Source: Liolophura sinensis (taxonomy: Eukaryota; Mollusca; Polyplacophora; Chitonida; Chitonidae). Taken from it: a stretch of 64,000 nt of DNA. The position numbers and the translations under genes are program-made. Position 1 is the stretch's first letter; each line of letters begins with the position of its first letter. Shown here piece after piece: positions 1-10,860 of the stretch. The stretch covers positions 3,045,001 to 3,109,000 of the forward strand of contig NC_088305.1 of the NCBI RefSeq assembly GCF_032854445.1, written 5' to 3'. The notes below the pieces were generated by a model, which saw only the letters and a program-made list of their open reading frames with translations, was not told the DNA's origin and did no database searches.

Positions 1-2030
1 CCAAGCATATATTATCAATGGTAAAACCTAGCTTTTTGCCCATATTTGATAAACTCTTGATCAAGCTGTCCAGTCAGCCATCATTCAGCCAGAGATATTC
101 TTTTGTCGATGGTTACCTTTGAAGCTGTAGTATATGTGTTTTAATGTGATGAAAAGAACTGCAGTACATGATCTGATCGTCTCTGTCCATGCTGGGTGGG
201 AATTGGGGAGGGATGAGGGGACTTCTAATAGATTTGTACATGTTGTAAATTTTAGCTACAGTTTGATGGGGGACAGGTTCTTTTATTTTAGAAGAATTTC
301 TTTTCTGGAAATGAGAATCAAAAAAGGTTTGTAATTTTACTCATACAGATGGTTGAAAGGAGAAACTGTTTTTGGTGAGTTGCTACTTCAGTGAGTTGTT
401 TGCAGTGACTATATCGTACTTGTTTGTTTGCCATGACTGGAGACAATTGAGCAGTTGTTGCTGATTTCCTGTTGAATCAAAGTGTATACACATTGTATTA
501 TGTACAACAGATAGCCATTAACCAGAAATATGTAACAGGTCATTACGTCACGTCCACGTCCACAACATTGACACAGTTTCTTAATGGTTTCTGGAAAAGA
601 CACAGGGGTTGTTGCAATGATATAACATCTAAATAGTAGCACCTCTGTGTGTGGAATTGAACAGTGGGGAGCATTTCTGGCCTGAAGTCACTGGGCCCCA
701 TTGTTCTAAAGTGTATTAGCCAATATAAAAGAGCAACTTTCATTGCGATTTATGCACATTAATAATTAGATTTTGGATACAAAACGATATTACTTAGGTT
801 GGCCAATTTCAAGGCTTCACAAAAGTATGTCTTTATCATTCAGCACAGAATAATACCTTCAAAATATGCTTGAATAAACACCTTGCTAACATGCGAAAAG
901 GGTGGAGAATTACAATAAGTCATATTACGTATTCACGACTTAAACAAAACCCAGTAACCAATAGAGTTGCAATAGCAGCAGATTTAGTTCATATTTAATT
1001 ATACTGTCAAACAATTATGTTTGGACAGGGAATAAAACTGCAAGATTTGGCTCAAAGTTAAATCTGGTCTTAAAACAGTTTTGAACAACTGGGCCCTGGC
1101 ACCGGGCTGAAACCTTAAGACCTGTATTCCCCTAATACGAAACAATGAACTTTAGTCCATACTAAAGTTAATACCCGACTTAACTGGTAATACACTTTCG
1201 AGTAACTGGGCCCAGGAGCCAAAGCTGTGTTGTGTTTCATGTAGGGTCGTAATACACTTTCGAGCAACTGGGCCCAGGAGCCAAAGCTGTGTTGTGTTTC
1301 ATGTAGGGTCGTACTCATGTATTACTGGATGACAGTGGTCAGTCTGGCGTGGGCCTGAGTCGCCATTTCATAGATAAAAGTATCTCATTATCACACAAAT
1401 AGCCTGTAATAAATGAATGGCTCTGTAATCCCAGATCTAATGTGAATGAACTGTATTTTAGTGGACTGTACTTTCCGTAGAGGCCATGTTACAGTTATTT
1501 TTTGTAATAGGAAACCTATTGCCGCCTTAAGACATAAGCTGTGTAGTTTATTGGCCATTCCTCTCTTGGCAATGACATTTTCTGGACAAACTGACAACGT
1601 ATTACTCATTCATTGCTACAAAAATATGGTCAAGTCAATTTGGAACCTAGTCGCCATTTCGCGAAATATGCTACTTCTATAATCTAAGTGTATTTGACTA
1701 ATATTAGCCGAAGTGTCCTACGTCACGTGAAGTGTTAAATGGCTTGAAAATGCGCCAGTGCCAGGCTTGACGAGCTGTTGTCCATTTCTTATTAATCGAC
1801 GTATGATTCCATGTAATTTTGTCACATTCTGTATAGATATGATGTGGAAGAGCATTGCTAGAAGTGCTCGGTACAGGTTTGAAATCTTTACGTTTGATTG
1901 TATACATGTATGTATAGTACACCGTACATGTAGTTGCCATTAAAGGGCTGTGTAAATAATTTGACGTCAGTATATTTTTAGTTTTCCTCTGTATATTTGT
2001 GCCATGTAATATCGATCTTTTTTTAGGAAG
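1..2030. other. Non-coding stretch with one 62-bp tandem duplication
   Basis: No gene is recognisable. The only structure seen is a two-copy direct duplication at about 1189-1312 with a period of 62 bp. Each copy contains the words AACTGGGCCCAGGAGCC and TGTTGTGTTTCATGTAGGG. The short open frames here lack codon or domain signal. Confidence 0.6.
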
Positions 2031-2199
2031 TCCAGCTCATGTTGACTTCTTCATCTGCTGATCTGCTAGCAACCTGCAGATGATCGTGAGTTTCTTTCGA
2101 GCACTGTCCGGTTTCCTCCCATCGTAATGCTGCCCGGTGCTGTATGAGTGAAATATTCTTAAGTACGGCATGAAACACCAGTCAAATAGATAGGTAAAT
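2031..2199 (+). repeat. tRNA-type SINE (family A), 5'-truncated diverged copy
   Basis: The order of blocks matches the 3' two thirds of the common SINE of this window: TCCAGCTCATG, AGCAACCTGCAGATG, GGTTTCCTCCCA, GTGAAATATTCTTAAGTACGG and AACACCAGTCAAATA. It lacks the tRNA-like head and is more diverged than the copies at 24.9, 28.0, 30.5 and 41.2 kb, so it is probably old. Confidence 0.75.
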
Positions 2200-2317
2200 A
2201 CTGAGCAAGTTGTGTGGCCCAGTGCTGAATGTGTTTGCCTTTCAGACACGTGTCCTTGGGCAAGGAATTTGCAGACTCCAGATTTCATTGTTTGCAGAGA
2301 TACGATGATTTGGTGAC

Positions 2318-2553
2318 GCTCATATGGCCGTTTGCTCACCCAAACAGTCGTTAAAGACCGCTTGTCTTCCGTTAGTATGGCGTGCGTATCAGTACGTCAC
2401 ATGTGGCAAAGTTTGTAAGTAAGTTTCCAGAGGTTGGTGGTTTATGCTGGTCACTCCGGTTTCCTCCACCCGTAAAACTGGCCGCTGTTGTATAAGTGAA
2501 AAATTCAGAAGTATGTTGTGAAAACAACATCAAGCAAAAGAAATAAATAATAT
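2318..2553 (+). repeat. SINE-like repeat family C
   Basis: This shares the words CTTGTCTTC, TAGTATGG, GGTTGGTGGTTTA, TTCCTCCACCCGTAAAACTGG and a GTATAAGTGAAAAATTC end with pieces at 9056-9225 and 43120-43317. It also resembles the unit of the 150-bp array at 61213-61825. It ends in AAATAAATAATA, like the SINE tails, so I read it as a SINE relative with a different middle part. Confidence 0.55.
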
Positions 2554-3087
2554 AAATAATGTCAGTGGAGAAGCAACTTTAAAATACCAATACACTGCTG
2601 TTTTAAATTCAGTGTTTGTATGAAAAGGCATTGGGAACAATGTAACCAGGAGTAATGTTCGTTATTAGGTCGCATGTACAAAGTACAGAGCTGGCGTAAA
2701 GCTTATGTCATATAGACTGTACGCCCGCGTCGGCGTCCAACAACAGGGAAAGGGATGTTAACAAATGTTAGGGGTTGTACCCCGAAAAATACTGCATGTT
2801 TTACCGCCTCACTAGTGTAGTTTTTCCACACTCTCCAAATTAAAGTCCCACGTACATCTATCTCAATTACGCTTTCATAGAAGCCCATCATTCATGTTCT
2901 GGCCACTGGTACATATGAAGACCAACACAATATCTTGCTGCTTTCCTGATTAAATGAAATCAGGCAAAAGGAGTAGAAAGTCATCCGCCAAATCCCAGTT
3001 AACGACAGTAGTTGTGACGTCTTCTGTCCTTATATAGTGCACACAGACAGGGTTGACACCACCATAACCGCGCTGTGGCTGGAAGAC

Positions 3088-4790
3088 TAGGTTGCAATTA
3101 AGTAATGTTGAACACACACAGTGTATTGCGTGTTTGTTACTAGACCGGCTAGTTTCCACAGTACAAACAATACTTCACGATCAACACACAGTGTATTGCA
3201 CATTTGTTACTATACCGACTAGTTTCCACCTCACGAACATTTCACGTATAACACACACAGTGTATTGCACCTTTGTTACTGTACCGGCTATGTAACCAGG
3301 GGGTTAAGTTTCCACAGTACCAACAACACTTCACGCTCAACACACACAGTGTATTGCGTGTTTGTTACTAGACCGGCTAGTTTCCACAGTACAAACAATA
3401 CTTCACGATCAACACACAGTGTATGGCATGTTTGTTACTATACCGACTAGTTTCCACAGCACCAACAACATTTCACGTATAACACACACAGTGTATGGCA
3501 CGTTTATTACTGTACCGGCTAGTTTCCACAGTACAAACAATACTTCACGATCAACACACAGTGTATGGCATGTTTGTTACTATACCGACTAGTTTCCACA
3601 GCACCAACAACATTTCACGTATAACACACACAGTGTATGGCACGTTTGTTACTGTACCGGCTAGTTTCCACAGTACAAACAATACTTCACGATCAACACA
3701 CAGTGTATGGCATGTTTGTTACTATACCGACTAGTTTCCACAGCACCAACAACATTTCACGTATAACACACACAGTGTATGGCACGTTTATTACTGTACC
3801 GGCTAGTTTCCACAGCACAAACAACATTTCACGTATAACACACACAGTGTATGGCACGTTTGTTACTGTACCGGCTAGTTTCCACAGTACAAACAATACT
3901 TCACGATCAACACACAGTGTATTGCACATTTGTTACTATACCGACTAGTTTCCACTTCACGAACATTTCACGTATAACACACACAGTGTATTGCACGTTT
4001 GTTACTGTACCGGCTAGTTTCCACAGCACCAACAACATTTCACGTATAACACAGTGTACTGCACGATTGTTACTATACCGGCTAGTTTCCACAGCACCAA
4101 CAACATTTCACGCACAACACACACACACTGTATTGCGTGTTTGTTACTATACCGGCTAGTTGCCACGGCACCAACAACACTTCACGATGAACACACACAG
4201 TGTATTACACGTTTGTTACTATACCGGCTAGTTTCCACAGTACCAACAACACTTCACGCTCAACACACACACTGTATTGCGTGTTTGTTACTATACCGAC
4301 TAATTTCCACCTCACCAACAACATTTCACGTATAACACACACAGTGTATGACACGTTTGTTACTGTACCGGCTAGTTTCCACCTCACCAACAACATTTCA
4401 CGTTTAACACACACAGTGTATTGTGTGTTTGTTACTGTACCGGCTAGTTTCCACAGCACCAACAACACTTCACGCTCAACACACACAGTGTATGGCATGT
4501 TTGTTACTGTACCGGCTAGTTTCCACAGCACCACCAACATTTCACGTTTAACACAAATTAGTGTATTGGACGTTTGTTAATTTACCGGCTGGTTTCCACA
4601 GCACAAACAACATTTCATGTATAACACACATAGTGTATTGCACGTTTGTTACTGTACCGGCTAGTTTCCACAGCACAAACATTTCACGTTTAACACACAC
4701 ACTGTATTTCAACGTTTCAGGTATAACACACACAGTCTATGGCGTGTTTGTTACTATACCGGCTAGTTCCCACAGCACGAACAACATGTA
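3088..4790. repeat. Minisatellite array, about 71-bp unit, about 24 copies
   Basis: Tandem copies each contain ACACACAGTGTAT, TTTGTTACT, ACCGGCTAGTTTCCACAG and TTTCACGTATAAC blocks. Between about 3420 and 3850 two unit types alternate, 72 and 70 bp long. One carries ACTATACCGACTAG with CGTATAAC; the other carries ACTGTACCGGCTAG with CGATCAAC. This makes a 142-bp dimer. Copies at both ends are more diverged. Short open frames on both strands here are by-products of the repeat. Confidence 0.95.
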
Positions 4791-6018
4791 CTGTTTCAGT
4801 TTTAAATGCTCCACATTCACCTATACTTTAATTGTAAACATACAAGAGGTCAGTAAAATACAGTACAAGTTACTGGTAAATCAGTGATATTGTTGATTGT
4901 CTTTTGTCAGTGTGGCGGTAAAACTGTGGTCATATATCATGGTTCGATTTGTTATCTAACGTGTACGTGATGAGCATCAAACCAAAGGCATACTAACCCG
5001 TGTCGACGTACATTTACTCAATCAGGGATTTTATAAAATATTGACCAAAAAAATGTACATAAAATTTTTTAGGTAATACCTTTGACGATACTTTATACAG
5101 AGGAACACAAGCTGTACATAACGCAAATCAATCTACAACGAAAGTTAGGGCCAAGTATTATTTTAAATAACTCGAGCGCGCACAGATTTCAACTGACGTC
5201 CGTTAACAGGAAAACATGAATAATGGGGTACAGCTTTTTGGGCATTTGCATATACGGTTCGAATAACGCTCTAAATCTGAAGACGATTGCCAGGAAGCCG
5301 TATTTCAGCGGTTATGTTGGATCATTCGCCAGTTATCACACTGTCGTCGCTGATCCGATTCTTCTCCCCGCGCTCTACGTCTCAATGGTATCATATTCAG
5401 TCATATTTAGCACATTGAATGCGCTGTAATTATCCATGTTGCAAGGGATATGACTTGAAAACTTGAATGCAAGAGACTGAACACCACCGTAATTTATCAC
5501 TCTGTCCTGAAACTCCAACAATTTCTTTGTCCAGCGATTTATCATATACAAAGTTATCAAGTAAATGATTTTACCTGCTCCCTCTTTACAGAGTCCGTAC
5601 AATCTGGCGCTGAAGAGAATACCGATAAAAAATGGAAAACGTCCGGTAAAAACAAAAATATGTAATTTTCGTACAAAGGCGAAATAACAAACAAATCCTG
5701 ATCTCCTGTTGCAACGAGAGGAGCTTCTACGGAGCAGATAGGCGTAGGTCTATTCGATAAATTGTTGCCGCTTGCCAGCCTGCTGGTGCGAACAGAGTGA
5801 AAAGTCGCTTGAGAAAGCGATTTCCCAAATGTGCGGATTTTCGTCATTGAAGTCTCCAGTAATGGATTTTCAGGCCAGAGATTATGAGAGTGGTGAGGTG
5901 TATGATTATGATGAAGGGGGAGGACAATATGCCTGAGTATGGCGAGGTCGCTGACACAGACAGTTCTCCCCTTTTCAAATAAAACAAAAAAAAAAAAAAA
6001 AAAAAAACAGAAACCCAT
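4791..6018. other. No recognisable gene
   Basis: I see only unique AT-rich sequence, with a poly(A) run at about 5985-6006 just before the SINE tail at 6019. The 75-codon minus-strand frame at 5375-5602 and the 172-codon frame at 5557-6075 have no recognisable domain. The longer one reads through the poly(A) run as poly-Phe. Confidence 0.6.
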
Positions 6019-6370
6019 CGAGTGAGTGAGTGAGTGCTTTGAGAAATTGTTAAGTACGAGGTTAAACCCTGTCACATAACGACGAAGGAGTCCTTAGAGT
6101 GCATGTACGTGCAGTGTGCCTCCTTGTTGCTGGACGGATTTCCACCGCTCTGTTATCTAGTCATGCTAGTGCGGCTTCATGGAGACGACTTACCGAAGGC
6201 AAGTAAGCTGATCCATGCCCCAAGCTGCCATTATACAGATACGGGTTAACCAGTTGTTGCACTATCCCCTTGACGATGTGACCCCCGAGCGAGAAAGCTA
6301 CAACTTCAACTTTTAAGGATCTACCGCCCCTGAAGCGGACGCTCTACCATATGAGCCATCCGGTCAGGTA
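6019..6370 (-). repeat. tRNA-headed SINE family B, (CACT)n tail, minus strand
   Basis: On the plus strand it begins with (GAGT)n, runs through ACGACGAAGGAGTCCTTAG, GTGCCTCCTTGTTGC, GAGACGACTTACCGAAGGCAA and TTGCACTATCCCC, and ends near CTGAAGCGGACGCTCTACC. Read on the minus strand, that last part is tRNA-like (GGCTCATATGGTAGAGCG), giving a Pol III head and a (CACT)n tail. Related pieces are at 25800-25856, 54872-55106 and 60432-60692. This copy has a scrambled tail end. Confidence 0.75.
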
Positions 6371-6542
6371 AAACCCGTCTGGCCACGTATACTGAAATGG
6401 TTACATTTCCTCTACATCAAAGGACAAAAGCAGTTTATCAGTTATTGCCAAACAGCTGGAAATGAAAGCACAAACGGGCTGAAATAATTTTTAATGTCTT
6501 AATGATCAAGGTAACAAACCTGGCGATAATAAAATACAAAAA

Positions 6543-7018
6543 ATGGAAAAAATCCACAGGCCTGGGAATTTTACCTCGGGAGTCGGACCAAAGGTTGGTG
6601 AGATAATTTGGAACATGTTGTGTGCCACAACCCAGCCTGTCGACTTTCGTTTCCAAAGAGCTCATTTATGTGTTGTTAAGGCGGTGACAGTTTTCAAAAG
6701 CAGAACTGATCGACTCCTGGTACTCGGGGAGAATCCCGAAACTGTCATCCGTGAAACCTTAGATGAACTGATACATTCAGCAGTAGATTTCATCGAGCTG
6801 GCTGCCTATGGAAACTATGGAATAAATATGACAAGACGCGACAGCATGAAATTCGACTGAAAGTCTGAGTACTCGGCTCTTCTAGCCTTCTCTGTGTCCA
6901 TAATTACAGCCCGAGAGGTCGCGGCAAAACGGACAAAAACAAGACCCCGGCCTAGATAAACTTGACCAGTATAATGATGATGCCCTAAGTAAGAAGTGTC
7001 TGCACATGTTGCACTCAT
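6543..7018 (+). pseudogene. DIRS-like retrotransposon remnant, gag-like region
   Basis: An open stretch of about 105 codons from an ATG at 6543 looks like the end of the first (gag-like) frame of DIRS-type elements. It has a PKVGEIIW-type start, and ends in a NYGINMTRRDSMKFD-type block corresponding to the family's 'N-[FY]-E-[LM]-x-x-R-R-R-x-x-x-K-P-D' region. A stop follows directly, after which the frame still reads LKSEYSALL, which fits the same family. DIRS elements move by a tyrosine recombinase and reverse transcription. Here the frame is interrupted and no upstream half is seen. The assignment rests on remembered family patterns and on the reverse-transcriptase piece 300 bp downstream. 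Confidence 0.6.
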
Positions 7019-7610
7019 ATCAGTTTCAGAATTGATGCCGGGTAGATCAAAAAATTTCTTTTCTGAATGGGAAGAGTCGTTAACCTCAGACGATCAGATA
7101 CTTGACACTGTTTTATGCGCATGTATTGATTTCACTGGTAATATAAACAAAGGGCAAGGTTTTACTCCGAAATAAATACAATTTAATAACCGAGAAGAAA
7201 ATAATATTCAGACAGAACTATCCAAATTGCTTTATATAGGGGTCATTAAACAAATGCAGCCCTGTGAGGGCAATACATATCGAATATATTTGTCAGGCCC
7301 CAAAAGGATGGGTCATACCAGCTTATTCTCAATTTGAAACCACTGAATACAATGGTTGTCTATCACCATTTTAAAATGGAAATTCTGCAATCTGCAGTGA
7401 AACTGATGAAGCCTGACTGCTTTATGGCGTCCGTTGACCTAAAAGACGCCTACTATTTAGTCGCTGTATCAAAACACAGAAAATACCTGCGATTCCCATG
7501 GAAAGGAGATCGTTTCCAATATACCTGCCTTCCTAATGGACTAGGATGTTGTCCAAGAATGTTCATGAAATTGTTAAAACCGGTGTAATCTACTTTGAGA
7601 AAAAATGGAT
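7019..7610 (+). pseudogene. DIRS-like reverse transcriptase fragment, truncated
   Basis: The 84-codon frame at 7334-7588 holds a clear reverse transcriptase block with FMASVDLKDAYY (the palm aspartate motif A), KYLRFPWKG, FTCLPNGL-like YTCLPNGLG and FMKLLKPV. This signature is typical of DIRS-like and related retroelements. Before it, frameshifted sequence still shows the usual upstream region, including SEWEESL at about 7060. After LKPV there is a stop, a short STLRKNGWVN continuation and then unrelated sequence. The YxDD motif B/C region, RNase H and recombinase are absent. The element is dead. Gag-like then RT order on the same strand supports one degraded insertion. Confidence 0.8.
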
Positions 7611-8125
7611 GGGTAAATATAAACAGTGCAACAAAAGTAAGTTTCCCCCAAAACGCAGTTTGATATCTCCCTTGATATGTACCAGATCGCAATGAAATTT
7701 TGCACACACCATCCCAGTAATCCGGCTGACGTTGTATATCAAGGATTAACGTGCAGGTGCAGTTGTGCGTCAATGGGCATGAGCAAACTGAAAATCGGTC
7801 GATTCTGAAAATTTCACAAAAGGAGTCGACCAGATATTTCACCGCCAAATCTTTGATTTCATATGAGAATTCGTGTTACCAGTCCTAAAATATTCGTGCG
7901 GGTGGGCATTAAGGACGTGACACACACCACAAGAAATTCATGCAGTTAAACATGACCTGCATCAGGTCTGAGATGGTCAGTAAAAGATTCTCGGACATGA
8001 ATCGCCCACATTACTGTCCACAAGTCTTGGACTATCAATGTTGCACGTTTTGTGACTGTGGTATACCATGCCTCGATTATACAACACGGACAGGGCGATA
8101 GCAATTGGCCATTTGGAGGCTAACA
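7611..8125. other. No recognisable gene downstream of the DIRS fragment
   Basis: Unassigned sequence between the broken RT and the duplicated repeat D. A minus-strand open frame overlaps 7453-7848 but mostly mirrors the RT piece. Confidence 0.5.
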
Positions 8126-8656
8126 CCCCATGCACAAATCTCCCATGCAGCGAGAAAAGATTGTCCGGTTTCTGTCTGAATTCCCCCAATGACTCCTGGG
8201 ATTCCCAGAGGGTAAGACAAGGTTATTATGAAAGGAAGATTCTGAGAGTGTCGTTGCCGTGAGCGGCATCTAGTTTATACCGGAGTTGCGAACCTGAGTT
8301 GTAGCTATAAGCTATAGAAGAAGGTGCTACACGATTTGGAGTTATACAACATGTAACTGGATACGACAGGTGCCAGGCGAAGCCATTTGGTTGGTTAGAG
8401 ACAGCGGACATAAGGTATGACATCACGACACAGCGAGGCGCCCGCGCAACACTATTGACTGTACACTGTTTCAGGCACTGAGAATGATTCCACAATGCCC
8501 TGTCTACCTTACCTCAAAGTTACATATCTCGTCACAGTGCTTCGAGTTTGATACTGGTTTAAAGTTTAAATTCTGACACTTTTGTCACAAGGCACCATTT
8601 ATGAGGTCTTCAAAATTTTAACTGAATAGGGTCCAAAAGTAGGCTTGTTTAACTTA
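8126..8656. repeat. Dispersed repeat D, copy 1 (about 520 bp)
   Basis: Nearly identical to 14240-14763 through CATGCAGCG, GACTCCTGGGATTCCCAG, GAGCGGCATCTAGTTTATACC, GACAGGTGCCAGGCGAAGCC, GAATGATTCCACAATGCCC and GTCCAAAAGTAGGCTTG. Differences are few, and copy 1 has a small duplicated CTATAAG. There is no coding signal, and I see no terminal inverted repeats. It could be a solo LTR or a nonautonomous element. Confidence 0.85.
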
Positions 8657-8761
8657 GCCCCACCACTGGTGTCATTCATCTTTAAAATGGTTCAAGTATT
8701 GGTTAGAGGGATCTTGCGAATACTTTAGATGAAGGGACTGCATGTGTTTTTTGTATTATTA

Positions 8762-8900
8762 TAGCCAAAGATTGAGCCAGAGTTTTTGTGTTTTCTGACA
8801 TCAATTCCCGTCTCATTACTGTGATCCCAATGACCTCGGCGCTGTTAAAGATTTCTGTACAAAATTGGCTAGTGGTGGCAGTGATGACAAGCAAAGATCG
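8762..8900 (+). repeat. Dispersed repeat E, copy 1
   Basis: The block TTTTCTGACATCA...CATTACTGTGA...GTTAAAGATTTCTGTACAAA...GGCTAGTGGTGGCAGTGATG recurs at 21870-21990 (plus) and, inverted, at about 23170-23300. The copies are well diverged. Function and class are unknown. Confidence 0.65.
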
Positions 8901-9055
8901 ATGCATACACTGTAAGGAGTTTGCATAAGAGGTGTGGGCTCAAAAGAGGTCATGAGAATTTTAATAAATTCTCTCTCACTCACTCTTCTTATGGCCTTGC
9001 AGACAGTGAGCGGTCGCAACGTTAGTGTGGCTGTTTGTGTGGTCTAACATTCGTA

Positions 9056-9225
9056 GAAGAGCACCTATCCGCCACAAATATGCACCCTGTGCAAAGTTCA
9101 TCAGTAACTTGTAACGGTCGATAGTTTAAGCCCGGGAATCCGTTTTCCACCCTCCACAAAACTGACCCGCATCACATCCATACCTGTAAGTGAAAATTCT
9201 TATATGACGTTAAACAAAAAATCAA
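9056..9225 (+). repeat. SINE-like repeat family C, diverged copy
   Basis: It shares AAGTTCATCAGTAACTTG, CCACCCTCCACAAAACTGACC, GTAAGTGAAAATTCTTATA and GACGTTAAACA with the family C pieces and with the 150-bp array unit near 61.5 kb. Confidence 0.5.
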
Positions 9226-9251
9226 ACCACTGAATATATCAGCTAGTGTTT

Positions 9252-9380
9252 TATTCATTGATTTATTGATTTCATTGGTGTTTTACGCACCGTTCACCGT
9301 TATGGTCAGTGGAAACCTGGCAAAGCCCGCGAGAAACCTACGACCATACGCATGTTGCTGGCAGACCTTCTCGTGTCATC
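9252..9380 (-). repeat. tRNA-type SINE (family A), 3' part, minus strand
   Basis: The plus-strand sequence starts with a TTTATTGATT tail followed by CATTGGTGTTTTACGC, then GTCAGTGGAAACC, ACCTACGACCATACGCATG and TTGCTGGCAGACCTTC. This is the family A body reversed. The tRNA head is missing and an internal stretch is lost. Confidence 0.7.
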
Positions 9381-9489
9381 TTATAGAGAATTATTCTTGT
9401 ATGCTGGAGAATCAAGGAAATATCTGTCATGATCTGATAATTCTACGTAACATCTTTAAATGTGTCCCTAAATGCTCTGCCTGCATGCA

Positions 9490-10530
9490 GCACCAAACGT
9501 GCAGGTTGTTTTGATTTGTATAATTCGGAATAGAAATCCTGCATGTGGTTAATTATTTCCGTTTGGCTGGTAAGCTCGTATCCTCTATCGTCTAGTAGCG
9601 TGGTAATGTGTTTTTGAACCATCTCATACGGTTTAGGTTCAAAGAATATTTAGTGCTTTGTCCACTCTCTTCGGCTCATCTGACCATGGCACACACCATG
9701 TGATTTTCGTTAATTCATATAACTTGTCAAGATCATGTTGAACCATATGAATTCATTCTGTAAATCTGTAGTAGGTGAAGATTTCTTGCAGCTGCATGTT
9801 TGTGTAACATTGATAAAGATTCAACCAGACGTTTTTCTAAAACAGCGGCTTGGGTCGAGTCATCAATGGTATGGAAAAGTTCATTAAACTAAATTTCAAC
9901 CATTCCCAATATCTTTGTGGTTCCAAGCTGTTTCACATAGACAAGATCTTTTAGTTTAGAAAAGTATTCCTCGTTATTTAATAACTGGTTATTTAGTTTC
10001 CAAAAATTGAGCTTAAATATGCACTCTCCGAAGTCAATTTCTAAAGACACAGTTTTATGGTCAGATTTATTGCGTGGTTGTATAATTGTTGATTTAGTGA
10101 TTCTTTTAAAGTGGGGAGGGGTAACCAAAAATCAATAAAAAAATCGTTATTTTTCTCCACGTAAAAGTTTACTTGCGACGATTTAACTCCTTCCAAATAT
10201 CAACAAGGTTTGCCACAACTGGTAGATCATGTATGGCTACTGACGAGAAAGAGAGGTTCTTTCATAAACTTTTAAGATATATGTCAATATGAATACCCAC
10301 ACCTACTGTTTATTGGTTTTGTCCCGGCAGATAAGAACAGTTCTCTTTCTGACTTATCATTTGGAGCATAAATATTGGTTATTGTAAGCTTCCTGTAATT
10401 AACTTCGGCTTCCACAGCAATAAATCGGAAGTGAAAATGTCCGGTTTTAAATTCTTTAAATACAAAAAAGGACTCAACGTTTATATTTACCTGTTATCCC
10501 TCTACGTCAAGCGAAGACAATTTCATACAT
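9490..10530 (-). pseudogene. LINE (APE-endonuclease type) fragment, broken
   Basis: On the minus strand the sequence reads, from high to low coordinate, an endonuclease stretch with TITNIYAPND (about 10355-10390), then a 79-codon open frame (9889-10128) with the SDH catalytic block (SDHKTVSLEIDF) and a FWKLNNQLLNNEEY block. Frameshifted sequence follows, with QTEIINHMQDFYSELYKSKQ near 9500-9570. This order (NVYAPN-like motif, SDH, WKxNNSLL, HMQDFY-x-LY) is that of LINE ORF2 between the apurinic endonuclease and the reverse transcriptase, most like L1/Tx1-type elements. Several stops and frameshifts break it, and no RT domain follows. The clade is uncertain. Confidence 0.8.
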
Positions 10531-10605
10531 AAAACTGGAACAATTACTCCAACATGAAAATCAATTTACACTAACACAAATATAAAACACTATTCAGCAA
10601 AAAAT

Positions 10606-10855
10606 AAATTTATTTATTTGATTGGTGTTTTACGCCGTACTCAAGAATATTTCACTTATGTGACGGCGGCCAGCATTATGGCAGAGCCCGGTGGAAAACC
10701 ACGACCATCCGCAGCTAGCTGGCAAAGCTTCCCACGTACGACCAGAGAGGATCCCAACATGAGCTGGACTTGAACTCACAGCGACCGCATTGGTGAGAGG
10801 CTCCTGGGTCATTACGCTGTGCTAGCGAACTAACCAACTGAGCCACGGAGACCCC
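10606..10855 (-). repeat. tRNA-headed SINE family A, nearly full, minus strand
   Basis: The plus strand begins with the A/T tail (AAATTTATTTATTTGATTGG) and ends with the reversed head (CCAACTGAGCCACGGAGACC). The head on the minus strand gives a box A of TGGCTCAGTTGG and a box B-like GAGTTCAAGTCC. A short internal deletion removes part of the TGGGAGGAAACCGGG block. GCAAAAAA on both sides may be a short target duplication. Confidence 0.85.
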
Positions 10856-10860
10856 GCAAA

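Noticed and set aside
3362-4580. Overlapping 60-126-codon frames in the 71-bp array
   Set aside because: They repeat the same peptide with each unit on both strands and have no independent support.
5557-6075. 172-codon minus-strand frame
   Set aside because: It reads a poly(A) run as poly-Phe and overlaps the SINE tail; no domain is seen.
7453-7848. 131-codon minus-strand frame
   Set aside because: It is mostly the complement of the reverse transcriptase fragment.
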